Of a DNA stretch of 64,000 nucleotides, positions 43,486 through 52,290 are shown in pieces. The DNA lies in contig NZ_JAASQN010000001.1 in assembly GCF_011762125.1 (NCBI RefSeq), forward strand, positions 1,488,001 through 1,552,000. Direction: 5' to 3'. This DNA is from Sphingopyxis panaciterrae (lineage in GTDB: Bacteria > Pseudomonadota > Alphaproteobacteria > Sphingomonadales > Sphingomonadaceae). Made by a program: the position numbers and the translations under genes. How positions within the stretch are numbered: the stretch's first letter is position 1; each line of letters begins with the position of its first letter. Under the pieces are notes generated by a model that did no database searches, was not told the DNA's origin, and saw only the letters and a program-made list of their open reading frames with translations.

Positions 43486-43502
43486 TATATAACCTAGTTA
43501 TG
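43486..43502. promoter_or_regulatory. Shared AT-rich palindrome, composite copy 5
   Basis: TATAAC-CTA-GTTATG (43488-43502), the same everted arrangement as at 36583 with one mismatch; TATATAACCTAGTTAT is common to both. It lies 11-27 bases before the lactonase start (43475, minus) and about 55 bases before the SDR start (43557, plus). Confidence 0.6.
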
Positions 43503-43556
43503 TATCTCTTGACACGCGAAGGGTCGAGGCGCAACCCTGTGCGCAAGGGAGAGACG

Positions 43557-44438
43557 ATGCCGGTTCCAGCACATCATATCGTGGCGACGCCGCCGCCGTT
43601 CGACGCACCGCCCTATCCGGCGGATATTTTCGCCGGGCAGACGGTGCTCGTGACGGGGGGCGGTTCGGGCATGGGGCTCGCGATGGCTAAGGCCTTTGCA
43701 CAGGGCGGCGCCGATGTTGCGATCATGGGGCGCGGAATAGAACGCGCGCAGGAAGGTGCGGCCGAAGTCGCGGCGCTCGGCGTGCGCACCCATGCGATAA
43801 GCTGCGACGTGCGCCACGCCGATGCCGTCGCTGCGGCCTTTGACGAGGCCGAAACCGCGCTTGGGCCGATCGGCCTGCTCGCCAATAATGCCGGTGCCAA
43901 TTTCCCGATCCTGGCGGACGATATTTCGGCCAATGCCTGGAACGCCGTCACCCGCATCGCGATCGACGGCACCTTTCTCTGCTCGACCGAATATGCCCGC
44001 CGCCGCATCGCGCGCGGAGAGGGCGGGGCGATCGTCAACAACAGTGCGCAATATATCTGGACCGGCTTCCCCGGTGACGCCCACAGCGCGGCGGCCAAGA
44101 CCGCGCAAGCGACGATGACGAAGAAAATGGCCGCCGACTGGGCGCGCCACGGCCTTCGCGTCAACGCCATTGCCGCGGGCTTCTTTCCGCACGCAACCTC
44201 GACCGCGGGGCGCCGCGAGGGCGGCACCGAAGTCCTTCAGAACATGATCCCGGCGGGCCGTACCGGCAGCATCTGGGAATTCGGCTGGCTGTCGGCGATG
44301 ACCTGTACGCCGCTGTTTGGCGAAATGACCGGGCAGATCATCTTGCAGGACGGCGGCGAAAGCCTGCGCCGTTCGCTGATGATGCCCGACTATGTGCCGC
44401 CGCGCGAACGGGCCGAAGGTCCGTGGGCGTGGCAATGA
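43557..44438 (+). CDS. SDR, 2,4-dienoyl-CoA reductase-like
   Basis: A 293-residue SDR. It has TGGGSGMG, the MGRG pattern after strand 2, and NNAGANF, close to the NNAAGNF hallmark of 2,4-dienoyl-CoA reductases. The catalytic region is SAQYIWTGFPGDAHSAAAK, with Lys kept but His in place of the usual Tyr, as in that subfamily. The C-terminal tail (SLRRSLMMPDYVPPRERAEGP) matches that of the paralog at 55170. It probably reduces or oxidises a CoA-linked unsaturated or hydroxylated intermediate. An AT-rich operator precedes it; the next gene overlaps by ATGA. Confidence 0.86.
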   Translation: MPVPAHHIVATPPPFDAPPYPADIFAGQTVLVTGGGSGMGLAMAKAFAQGGADVAIMGRGIERAQEGAAEVAALGVRTHAISCDVRHADAVAAAFDEAETALGPIGLLANNAGANFPILADDISANAWNAVTRIAIDGTFLCSTEYARRRIARGEGGAIVNNSAQYIWTGFPGDAHSAAAKTAQATMTKKMAADWARHGLRVNAIAAGFFPHATSTAGRREGGTEVLQNMIPAGRTGSIWEFGWLSAMTCTPLFGEMTGQIILQDGGESLRRSLMMPDYVPPRERAEGPWAWQ

Positions 44439-44935
44439 ACGGCTGGCTGGCGGGCAAGCGCGCGCGGATCGAGGGTGGCGGCCCGGCAATGGCGGACGCG
44501 TTGGCGGCGGCGGGGGCCACTCTCGTAGCGAGCGATGCCGACATCTGGGTCCATGTCGCCCCGCCGCCTGCGGCCAAGGCGGCGCACGACCTCACTCACG
44601 CCGAATGGCGCGCGAGCCTGGACGCGGGGCTCGACCGCCGTTTCCTGGGCGCGAAGGAGTTTGCCGAACAATGTCGCGCCCGCGGCCAAGGCGGTGCGAT
44701 CCTGTTCATCGGCGCTCCGGAGCAGGCGCTCGGTGCCGATCAGGCGGCGGCGGCGGGCGCACTCGGTAACCTGACCAAGACGCTCGGCGTCGAATGGGCG
44801 CGCGACGGGATTCGGGTGAACAGTATTTTGACGCAGGAGACCGGGCCGACGCTCGGCCATCTCGCCGCCTATCTGGTTAGCGACTATGCCGCTTATGTCA
44901 CCGGCGCGGTAATGGGTATCGCCCTTGATGACTGA
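44435..44935 (+). CDS. Truncated, probably non-catalytic SDR-like protein
   Basis: Only 166 residues instead of about 250-290. The start NGWLAGKRARIEGGGPAMADALAAAGATLV still echoes an SDR first strand, but the TGGGxGxG loop is GGGPAMA. Strands 2-4 are missing. NNAG is replaced by VHVAPPP. Aligning ADQAAAAGALGNLTKTLGVEW with AHSAAAKTAQATMTKKMAADW of the preceding SDR shows catalytic Lys changed to Ala. The frame is open and coupled on both sides (ATGA and an 8-base overlap), so it is kept as a protein, perhaps a partner subunit. Confidence 0.7.
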   Translation: MNGWLAGKRARIEGGGPAMADALAAAGATLVASDADIWVHVAPPPAAKAAHDLTHAEWRASLDAGLDRRFLGAKEFAEQCRARGQGGAILFIGAPEQALGADQAAAAGALGNLTKTLGVEWARDGIRVNSILTQETGPTLGHLAAYLVSDYAAYVTGAVMGIALDD

Positions 44936-45788
44936 CCGCTCGCGCCTCGACGGGCAGGCGGCGTTCGTCACCGGCGGCGGCGGCGGGATCGGTCGCGCGA
45001 TTGCGCTGCGCCTCGCCGAAGCGGGCGTCGACGTCGCGATCTTCGACATCTTTCCCGAACGCGCCGAAGAAGCGGCAGCGCGCGTGCGCGAACGGGGGCG
45101 GCGTGCGATGGCGATCGCCGGTGATGTCATGGACAGCGATGCGCTCCGATCGGGAATCGACCGCGGCGCTGCCGAATTCGGCCGCCTCGACATCTTGGTC
45201 AACAATGCCGGCGGCGTATCGGCGCGGCCATTTCTCGAACAAAGCGAACGCAGCATGCGCAAGCATGTCGACATCAACCTGATGTCGATGCTGGTCGCGA
45301 CGCAGGCCGCGGCAAAGCATATGGTCGCGGGCGGAAAGGGCGGTGCGATCGTCAATGTCGCAAGCATCGAGGCGAGCCGCGCCGCGCCCGGTTTCGCGGT
45401 CTATGCCGCGTGCAAGGCCGGGATGCTCAGCTTCACCAAATCGATGGCGGTCGAACTGTCGCCGCACGCGATCCGCGTCAACTGCATCGCTCCCGATCAC
45501 ACGATAACCCCGGGCAATCAGGGGAATCGCGCGGGACCGGTCGATCCCGCCACATGGAAAGCGCGCAGCGGCGAAGAGGTCGATGCGATGAACCGGCTGA
45601 TCCCGCTGGGTCGCGAAGGAATCGACATGGAATGCGGCGACGTGGCGGTATTTCTGGCAAGCGCGATGTCGAGCTATGTCACCGGCATATTGCTTCCGGT
45701 CGACGGCGGGACCTGGGCCTCGTCGGGCTGGGTGCGCGGACAAAATGGCAAATGGACCTTGAATGAAGGCTTGTCGTTTGGACATTAA
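44928..45788 (+). CDS. SDR family oxidoreductase
   Basis: A 286-residue classical SDR. Motifs: TGGGGGIG, acidic FDIFPE after strand 2 (NAD preference), NNAGG, NVASIEAS and YAACK. An inserted loop (DHTITPGNQGNRAGPVDPATWKARSGEEVDAMNRL) and a longer tail ending GKWTLNEGLSFGH set it apart from the other SDRs here. The start overlaps the truncated SDR gene by eight bases. It is probably a 3-hydroxyacyl-CoA or alcohol dehydrogenase. Confidence 0.88.
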   Translation: MTDRSRLDGQAAFVTGGGGGIGRAIALRLAEAGVDVAIFDIFPERAEEAAARVRERGRRAMAIAGDVMDSDALRSGIDRGAAEFGRLDILVNNAGGVSARPFLEQSERSMRKHVDINLMSMLVATQAAAKHMVAGGKGGAIVNVASIEASRAAPGFAVYAACKAGMLSFTKSMAVELSPHAIRVNCIAPDHTITPGNQGNRAGPVDPATWKARSGEEVDAMNRLIPLGREGIDMECGDVAVFLASAMSSYVTGILLPVDGGTWASSGWVRGQNGKWTLNEGLSFGH

Positions 45789-45898
45789 TGTCAAGAAAAT
45801 CCGCGAATATTGCGGGGCTGTGACAAAAGCCCTAAAGGCAAGGCTAGGGTAGCCCGCGATTTCAATAACATCCGGGGGACAGGGGCAAGGTATTGCAG

Positions 45899-46669
45899 AT
45901 GGAAAAAGCCAACGCACGCATCCGGGTACCGAAGACATCCGAACTGGTTGCCGACCAGATCCGGGCCCAGATCGTCCGCGGGGAACTGAATGAAGGGGAC
46001 TCGCTGCCGCCCGAAGGCACGTTGATGGCGACGCTCGGCATCTCGCGGCCGACCTTGCGCGAAGCCTTCCGTATCCTCGAGGCCGAAAACCTCATCAGCG
46101 TGGTGCGCGGATCGCGCAGCGGCGCGCGTGTCCATCGGCCATCGACCGAATTGGTGTCGCGCTATGCCGGCTATGTGCTCGAAGCACAGGGCACCACGAT
46201 CGCCGACCTCTATACCGCGCGGCTCGCGATCGAACCGACTGTCGTGCGCTGGCTCGCGACATCGAAAGGTCAGACGCCTGGCTTCGCGCAGCTGAAACAG
46301 GTGCTCGCCGATCTGGAGAATATGCTCAAGACCGAAGGCTATGCCGAATTCGTCGACAATGTCTCGATCTTCCACCAGACGCTGGTCGAGGCGACCGGGA
46401 ACAAGACGCTGAGCTTTATGAACCGCATGCTGCTCGACCTTGGCCGTCATCATCAGAATGATTATCAGCGTCGCCACCCGCGGACGACCGAGGACAAGTA
46501 CAAGAGCCTCCGCGCTGGATATAAATCGTTCGAAAAGCTTGTGACGATGATCGAGGATGGCGATGTCGAGGGGGCGGTCGCGCACTGGCGGCTGCATCTG
46601 CGCAACGCGAACGACACCTGGGGCGCGCGCGGCGAGGCCGAACGGATCGTCGACTCGCTTCACGGATGA
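45899..46669 (+). CDS. GntR-family regulator, FadR/FCD subgroup
   Basis: A 256-residue regulator. The N-terminal winged helix is VADQIRAQIVRGELNEGDSLPPEGTLMATLGISRPTLREAFRILE, the hallmark of FadR-subgroup GntR proteins. The C-terminal all-helical FCD domain (about 90-235) binds a small acid or acyl ligand through a metal. The start ATG 45899 lies behind CAAGG; TTG 45893 is an alternative. It is coupled (ATGA) to the ligase gene, so it may sense that ligase's substrate or product. It is a second candidate to bind the AT-rich palindromes. Confidence 0.87.
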   Translation: MEKANARIRVPKTSELVADQIRAQIVRGELNEGDSLPPEGTLMATLGISRPTLREAFRILEAENLISVVRGSRSGARVHRPSTELVSRYAGYVLEAQGTTIADLYTARLAIEPTVVRWLATSKGQTPGFAQLKQVLADLENMLKTEGYAEFVDNVSIFHQTLVEATGNKTLSFMNRMLLDLGRHHQNDYQRRHPRTTEDKYKSLRAGYKSFEKLVTMIEDGDVEGAVAHWRLHLRNANDTWGARGEAERIVDSLHG

Positions 46670-48171
46670 ACTTCATCGAGGCGATGATCGCCGCGGCGGG
46701 GCAGGCTCCGCACGCGCCGCTCACGATCGCGTCCGACGTCCGGCCCGCGGCGTCGACGCTGGGCGAGGTCGTACGCGCCGGACGGCAGATGGGAACGGGG
46801 ATGACGGCCGCGGGTATCGCGCCCGGCGATATCGTCGCCTGCATGCTGCCGAACTGGCGCGAATGGCTGGTCGTCGCGGTTGCGGCGGCACAGGCGGGGG
46901 CGGTGATGCTGCCGATCGTCACCATTTACGGCGCGAAGGAACTGGGCTTCATCCTGCGCCAGTCGGATGCGCGCTGGCTGTTCACGCCCGATCATTTTCG
47001 CAACGTCGATTTTGCCGGGGTCGTCGCGGGCTGCGGCGACCTTCCGGGGCTGCGGCGTCATGTCATGACCGGGGCCGATTTCGATGCGCTCGCGTCGCCG
47101 TGCCCGATCGGCGAACCCGCCGACGTTGCCGCTGATGCGATGAGCCTGCTCGTCTACACCTCGGGCACCACTGCCGATCCCAAGGGCGTGATGCATTCGG
47201 CGCGGACCTTCCTTGCCGAACTCGCCTCGATGCGCGAGATGCGCCGCGAGGCGGGGGACGATGCCGTCATTTCGCCGTGGCCGCCCGGGCATGTCGCGGG
47301 CGCGCTGTCGATGTACCGGTTCCTTTGTCAGGCGACGCCGCTGGTGCTGATGGACCAATGGGACGCCGCGCTCGCCGCCGAGCTGATCGACCGGCATAAG
47401 GTGACGTCTTCGTCGGGGACGCCCTTCCACCTGTCGGGCATGATCGCCGCCGCCGACGCGCACGGCCATGACCTCACTTCGCTGCGGCAATATCTCGTCG
47501 GCGCGGCGCCGGTGCCGCCTTCGCTGATCGCGCGTTGCCGGCAGCTGGGGCTCGCGGTCTATCATTGCTATGGATCGAGCGAGCATCCGACGGTCACGTC
47601 GGGCGTCGTCGACGATCCGCTCGACAAGCAGCTTCACACCGAAGGGCGCGCGATTCCGGGATCGGAGCTGCGCTTCGTCGATGATGACGGCAATGATGTT
47701 CCTTCCGGCAGCGACGGCGAAATCTGCACCCGCGGCCCCGAGCTTTTCCTTGGTTATCTCGATCCCGCGCTTAACGTCGGCGCCTTCTTTCCCGGCGGCT
47801 GGTATCGCACCGGCGATATCGGCCGCGTCGATACCGAAGGCTATCTGCTGATCACCGACCGCAAGAAGGATATCATCATCCGCGGCGGCGAGAATATCTC
47901 GTCGAAAGAGGTCGAAACACTGCTGCTGTCGCACCCCGCGATCGTCGACGCCGCTGCGGTGGCCGCGCCCGACGAGCGGATGGGCGAGGTCGTGCGCGCC
48001 TGCGTCGTGCTAGCGCCGGGTACGGCGCTGACGCTGGACGAACTGCGCGAGCATTTCTTCGCGGCGGGGATCGCGAAGCAGAAAACCCCTGAACGCCTCA
48101 GCATCCTGCCCGAGCTGCCAAGAAACGCCTCGGGCAAGGTGTTGAAGCACGAATTGCGGCGCAGCGCCTAA
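46666..48171 (+). CDS. Acyl-CoA synthetase (AMP-forming ligase)
   Basis: A 501-residue ANL ligase. Motifs: LLVYTSGTTADPKGVMHSARTF (P-loop type), HCYGSSEHPTVTSG, WYRTGDIGRVDTEGYLLITDRKKDIIIRGGENISSKEVE and the C-terminal Lys of NASGKVLKHELR. The layout resembles cyclohexanecarboxylate-CoA or medium-chain ligases. Its ATG overlaps the GntR stop, and its stop overlaps the convergent SDR by four bases. The acid substrate is unknown. Confidence 0.9.
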   Translation: MNFIEAMIAAAGQAPHAPLTIASDVRPAASTLGEVVRAGRQMGTGMTAAGIAPGDIVACMLPNWREWLVVAVAAAQAGAVMLPIVTIYGAKELGFILRQSDARWLFTPDHFRNVDFAGVVAGCGDLPGLRRHVMTGADFDALASPCPIGEPADVAADAMSLLVYTSGTTADPKGVMHSARTFLAELASMREMRREAGDDAVISPWPPGHVAGALSMYRFLCQATPLVLMDQWDAALAAELIDRHKVTSSSGTPFHLSGMIAAADAHGHDLTSLRQYLVGAAPVPPSLIARCRQLGLAVYHCYGSSEHPTVTSGVVDDPLDKQLHTEGRAIPGSELRFVDDDGNDVPSGSDGEICTRGPELFLGYLDPALNVGAFFPGGWYRTGDIGRVDTEGYLLITDRKKDIIIRGGENISSKEVETLLLSHPAIVDAAAVAAPDERMGEVVRACVVLAPGTALTLDELREHFFAAGIAKQKTPERLSILPELPRNASGKVLKHELRRSA

Positions 48172-48956
48172 TTCCGCATGATGAACCCGCCGTCGACATT
48201 CAGAGCCTGACCGGTGATCCAGTCGCCCGCGGGCGAACAGAGCAGCAGCAGCGCGCCGACCAGATCCTGCGGCTCGCCGCGCGGTTGTTTCACCACCCGC
48301 GCCATCGCTGCCTGCACGAACGGACTCTCGTCGGGGGTCAGCGCCTTGCCGGCGTCGGACATCGTCATCCCCGGCGCGATCGCATTGACGTTGACGTTCA
48401 TCGGCCCGAGTTCGGTCGCCAGCGTCGTCGTGAGGCCGAGCAGCGCGACCTTGCTGATCCCATAGGTCGTCTGCGCCGGAAAGCCGCCCGCCGATAGCTG
48501 GTTGACGATCTTGCCGCCGCCGCGCGCCTGGAACAATGGCACCGCCGCCTTCGAACAGATCAGCGCCCCGGTCAGGTTGACGCGCATCAGCTTGTCGAAA
48601 TCGGCGATGCTCGTCTGGATCGCGGGAGTGCCCACCGCCTCGACCATCAGCGCGGCATTGTTGACGAGGATGTCGAGCCCGCCGAAGGCGGCTTTCACCG
48701 CCTTCATCATCGCCGCGACCGATGCCTCATCGGCGATATCGACCTGTACGGCGATCGCCTTGCCGCCCGCCGCGGCGATCTCGCCAGCGACGCGCTCGGC
48801 GCCTTCCTGGTTGAGATCGGCGACGACGACGCTCGCCCCCGCATTGGCAAGCCCGACCGCATAGGCGCGCCCGATGCTGTTGCCGCGTCCGCCGGCGCCG
48901 GTGACGATCGCGACCTTGCCGTCCAGCCCGAACTGGTCGTTGGTGAAATCGGCCAT
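48168..48956 (-). CDS. SDR family oxidoreductase
   Basis: A 262-residue classical SDR. Motifs: VTGAGGRGNSIGRAYAVGLANAG (with an inserted loop in the cofactor motif), VADLNQEG after strand 2 (NAD), NNAA, and YGISK. It is translationally linked to the aldehyde dehydrogenase gene: a GTG at 48962 overlaps that stop, while ATG 48956 is the chosen start. It probably oxidises an alcohol to the aldehyde or ketone in the P450-aldehyde dehydrogenase series. Confidence 0.87.
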   Translation of the reverse strand: MADFTNDQFGLDGKVAIVTGAGGRGNSIGRAYAVGLANAGASVVVADLNQEGAERVAGEIAAAGGKAIAVQVDIADEASVAAMMKAVKAAFGGLDILVNNAALMVEAVGTPAIQTSIADFDKLMRVNLTGALICSKAAVPLFQARGGGKIVNQLSAGGFPAQTTYGISKVALLGLTTTLATELGPMNVNVNAIAPGMTMSDAGKALTPDESPFVQAAMARVVKQPRGEPQDLVGALLLLCSPAGDWITGQALNVDGGFIMRN

Positions 48957-48958
48957 GC

Positions 48959-50443
48959 TCACGCTTCCTGCTTCGGAAAGATCGGGGCGCCGATGCCGAT
49001 GGTGACCGTCTTATAGTGGACGAATTCGTCGATCCCGGCCTTGCCGCCTTCCTTACCGAAGCCCGAGATGCCGATGCCGCCGAAGGGGGTGTAGGGATTG
49101 ATCTGGAAGCCGCCGTTGACATAGACGCCGCCGGCGTTGAGCCGTTCCGAAATCCGGTGGACGCGTTGCAGGTCGTTCGACTGGATCATCGCGGCGAGGC
49201 CATATTCGCTGTTGTTGGCAATCGCGATCGCCTCTTCCTCGTCATGGAATTTCATCACCACGACGGCGGGGCCGAAAATCTCGACCTGGCTGATTTCATG
49301 GTCGGGATCGGCGTCGACGATCAGCGTCGGCTCGATGAAATTGCCGTCGGCCAATTCGCCGCCGCAGCGTCCGCCGCCGAGCAGGAAGGTCGCGGCCTTG
49401 TCGGCCTTGGCGCGGTCGAACATGCCGAGGATGCGGTCGACCGCCGCCTTGTTGATCACCGGCCCGACCGCGACGGTCGGATCCATCGGGTCGCCGACTT
49501 TGAACTGGCCGATGATCGCTTTGAGCCGCGCGACGAAATCGTCATAGACGTCGGCGTGGACCAGCTGGCGGGTGGGGAGGGCGCAGCCCTGGCCCGACAG
49601 GCAGCCGACGGTCCAGAACACCGCGCGCTCGGCCGCCGCCTGCAAATCGCAATCGGGAAAGACGAGGCTCGCCGATTTGCCGCCCAGTTCCATCACACTC
49701 GGCTTGATCTCCTCGGCGCAGGCGATCAGGATTTTGCGCGCGGTGATCGGTCCGCCGGTGAAGCTGATCTTGCGGATCTTCTTGTTGCGGACGATCGCCT
49801 CGCCGCATTCGGCATTGCCGGGCAGGATCGACAATACGCCATCGGGTACCCCCGCCTGCTTGCACAGCTGCGCGAACATTTCGGGCGCGAAGGGGGTGAT
49901 TTCGGCAGGCTTGCAGATCACGCAATTGCCTGCCGCGAGCGCCGCCGCGACCTTCATGCCGAGCGAGATCAACGGCCCGTTCCAGGTGATGATGATCCCG
50001 ACGATGCCGATCGGTTCGGGCACGGTGTAGCTGAGTTCACCGCGCGTATCGAAAGTGCTGATCAACTCGCCCGACATCTTGTCGCACCAGCCCGCATAAT
50101 AACGCGTCCAGCCGACCGCGCTGTCGACCCCGCGCTCGCCGACCATCAAGGTCGTGCCGCCGTCGAGCGCCGCCATTTCGGCCAGCTTCGCCTTGTTCGC
50201 CTCGAGCAGGTCGGCAAGCCGGTTCAATATGTCGCGCCGCGTCTCGGGCGGTGTACGGCGCCAGTCTTCCTGTACCGCCGCCGCCTTGCCAACCGCTTCC
50301 TCGACCTCGCGCGCCCCGGCAAGCGGGATATCGGCCTGCACGACCTGTTTGACCGGATGCAGATGCGGGTGCGTCCCGCCGGTGCCGTTCGTGCGTTGCT
50401 CATGTCCCAGGTGCAGGTGAACTGCGGGTGCGCTGGCCATCAT
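48959..50443 (-). CDS. Aldehyde dehydrogenase (NAD(P)+)
   Basis: A 494-residue aldehyde dehydrogenase. The catalytic Glu lies in VMELGGKSA, and the nucleophilic Cys in GCLSGQGCALPTRQLV. The cofactor strand is FTGGPITARKI and the C-terminal PFGGIGISGFGKEGG. The start ATG 50443 is favoured by GGGAG five bases upstream; ATG 50455 and 50440 are alternatives. It follows the P450 gene by about 20 bases and is probably in the same operon, turning a P450-derived alcohol (through an SDR) into an acid for CoA ligation. Confidence 0.92.
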   Translation of the reverse strand: MMASAPAVHLHLGHEQRTNGTGGTHPHLHPVKQVVQADIPLAGAREVEEAVGKAAAVQEDWRRTPPETRRDILNRLADLLEANKAKLAEMAALDGGTTLMVGERGVDSAVGWTRYYAGWCDKMSGELISTFDTRGELSYTVPEPIGIVGIIITWNGPLISLGMKVAAALAAGNCVICKPAEITPFAPEMFAQLCKQAGVPDGVLSILPGNAECGEAIVRNKKIRKISFTGGPITARKILIACAEEIKPSVMELGGKSASLVFPDCDLQAAAERAVFWTVGCLSGQGCALPTRQLVHADVYDDFVARLKAIIGQFKVGDPMDPTVAVGPVINKAAVDRILGMFDRAKADKAATFLLGGGRCGGELADGNFIEPTLIVDADPDHEISQVEIFGPAVVVMKFHDEEEAIAIANNSEYGLAAMIQSNDLQRVHRISERLNAGGVYVNGGFQINPYTPFGGIGISGFGKEGGKAGIDEFVHYKTVTIGIGAPIFPKQEA

Positions 50444-50463
50444 CTTGTCTCCCATTGAAATTG

Positions 50464-51657
50464 TCAGGCGTTCCACGCCAGATGCAAATGTTCGAGCGCC
50501 ATCACGCTGCCGCCGCGGCAGCTTTCGTCGCCCGTGGTGATTTGCCGGAAATGGCCGATGCGGCCGAACCAGGCGCGGTAGAAGACGATCAGCTCCATCC
50601 GCGCGAGGTGCAGGCCAAGGCAGGTGTGGATGCCCGATCCGAATGCCGCGTGGCGATAAAATTGCCGCTCGACCGACACGGTCTTCGGGTCCTCGGTCAG
50701 TCCTTCATCCCAGCCGACGAGCGGCAGCGGCGCGAGGATGCAGTCACCGGCGGGCAGCTTGACACCCTCCAGCTCGGTATCCGTCATGATGTAGCGCGGC
50801 GTCGCGACGAACGCATAGCGGCGCAGCAATTCCTCGACCAGGTTCGGGATCACGGCGGGATCGTCGATCGCCCGCTGGCGCAGCGCATCGTCGTGCGCGA
50901 GGTGCCGCATGCCGAAACTCATCGCATTGGTCACCGTGTCGAGCCCGGCGAGGAACATCAGGAAGCCGATCGACATCAGCTCCTCGAACGTCACCCGGCG
51001 CCCGTCGACGTCGCTGGCGATGATCTTCGAAATCATGTCGTCGCGGGGTTCGGCCATGCGCTGCTGGATCAGCTCGCCCAGATGGCCGACGATTTGCTGC
51101 GCCAGATTGTTGCGGACTTCATTGCTCGCCTGCGAGTTGAAAAATCCGGTGACGAGGCCGCGGAACTCCTCGAATTTCTCCATCGGAAAGCCGAACAATT
51201 CCATGAACACCGCAACCGGCAGCCGCGAGGCGATCGCTTCGACGAACTCGCATTGACCTTTGGCGGCGACGTCGTCGAGCAGCTGGGCCGTCCAAGCCGT
51301 GACGCGGTCTTCGAGCGGTTCGATCGCCTTCGATTCGAAGAAGGGGCGCAGCATTTGCCGGTATGGCCGATGCTCGGGCGGATCGAGCATTTCGGGGATC
51401 ATCCTGGGCTGGTCGGGGTTGGGCGGGATCGACAGATAGCGGCTCGAGAATATCTCGGGATGCCGCACGACATGCTGCACCGCCGCGCCGGTGTTGCACA
51501 CCCAGTGGCCACCATGGGCATTGGTCCAGAAGACCGGCGGCGCGGTCTCCTTCAGCTCCCAGTAACGTGCATGGCAATCGGCGAGCACGCCGGGGTCGGC
51601 GATATAGTCGAATTCATGCACCGGCGAACGCACCGGTTGCGCTTGCGACTCGGTCAT
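50464..51657 (-). CDS. Cytochrome P450
   Basis: A 397-residue soluble bacterial P450. The I-helix oxygen-activation motif is FLAGLDTVTN (AGxDT). The ExxR motif lies in EELLRR, and the heme-binding loop is AFGSGIHTCLGLHLAR with the Cys ligand. No transmembrane anchor is present, so it should use a ferredoxin and ferredoxin reductase from elsewhere. The start ATG 51657 has a good GAGGAGAGGA site. It is divergent from the TetR gene across a TetR-type palindrome, so TetR control is probable. It would hydroxylate a hydrophobic substrate such as a terpene or sterol. Confidence 0.93.
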   Translation of the reverse strand: MTESQAQPVRSPVHEFDYIADPGVLADCHARYWELKETAPPVFWTNAHGGHWVCNTGAAVQHVVRHPEIFSSRYLSIPPNPDQPRMIPEMLDPPEHRPYRQMLRPFFESKAIEPLEDRVTAWTAQLLDDVAAKGQCEFVEAIASRLPVAVFMELFGFPMEKFEEFRGLVTGFFNSQASNEVRNNLAQQIVGHLGELIQQRMAEPRDDMISKIIASDVDGRRVTFEELMSIGFLMFLAGLDTVTNAMSFGMRHLAHDDALRQRAIDDPAVIPNLVEELLRRYAFVATPRYIMTDTELEGVKLPAGDCILAPLPLVGWDEGLTEDPKTVSVERQFYRHAAFGSGIHTCLGLHLARMELIVFYRAWFGRIGHFRQITTGDESCRGGSVMALEHLHLAWNA

Positions 51658-51680
51658 CTATCCTCTCCTCTTGCGCATAA

Positions 51681-51696
51681 GTAAACGACGGTTTAC
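51681..51696. promoter_or_regulatory. Inverted repeat GTAAAC-N4-GTTTAC, TetR-type operator
   Basis: GTAAACGACGGTTTAC has perfect 6-bp arms around GACG. It lies between the P450 start (51657, minus) and the TetR start (51721, plus), 24 bases from each. This is a typical position for autoregulation by the TetR protein and repression of P450. Confidence 0.7.
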
Positions 51697-51720
51697 ATAT
51701 TGAGTCAACGGGGAGACAGC

Positions 51721-52284
51721 ATGGCCACGACGATTACCGACACGCGCGCACGCGACGCCGACCGGACGCGGCAGGCGATCCTTTTTGCTGCGCAGCAAAT
51801 CTTCGCCGAAAAGGGCTTCGCCGAGGCCGGGGTGCGCGACATCACCGCGCGCGCCGGCGTCAATCCCTCGCTCGTCAGCCGCTATTTCGGCGGCAAGCTC
51901 AAGCTGTTCGAGGCGGCGCTCGACGCGACGCTCAACACGCGGATGATGACCGACTTGCCGAAGGAGGAATTCGGCAAGGGGATCATGGCGCGCTTCGCCG
52001 ACGACGAGGATCGGGTCAGCCCGCTGCCGATGATGTTCAGCGCCGCATCGGACAGCGAAGCGCGCGCGGTGGCGCAGCGGCTGCTGCGCGAACGGGTGTT
52101 CGAGCCGCTGAAACATTGGTTCGGCGGCAAGGACGCCGATGTGAAGGCGGCGCGCTTCATGATGGTCTCGCTCGGCTTCTTCGCCTACCGCGACCAGCTT
52201 CCGCTCGCCGAGTTCGCGGGGCGCGTCGATCCGGGCGTGCGCCGATGGCTGGAAAAGGAATTTCAGGCCATCGTCGACGAGTGA
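51721..52284 (+). CDS. TetR-family transcriptional regulator
   Basis: A 187-residue regulator. The N-terminal helix-turn-helix is clear: TRQAILFAAQQIFAEKGFAEAGVRDITARAGVNPSLVSRYFGGKLKLFEAAL. The C-terminal ligand-binding half is not assignable. ATG 51721 is preferred because GGGGAGA precedes it; an upstream TTG would overlap the operator. It probably controls the divergent P450-aldehyde dehydrogenase-SDR operon through the palindrome at 51681. Confidence 0.88.
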   Translation: MATTITDTRARDADRTRQAILFAAQQIFAEKGFAEAGVRDITARAGVNPSLVSRYFGGKLKLFEAALDATLNTRMMTDLPKEEFGKGIMARFADDEDRVSPLPMMFSAASDSEARAVAQRLLRERVFEPLKHWFGGKDADVKAARFMMVSLGFFAYRDQLPLAEFAGRVDPGVRRWLEKEFQAIVDE

Positions 52285-52290
52285 CATCGT

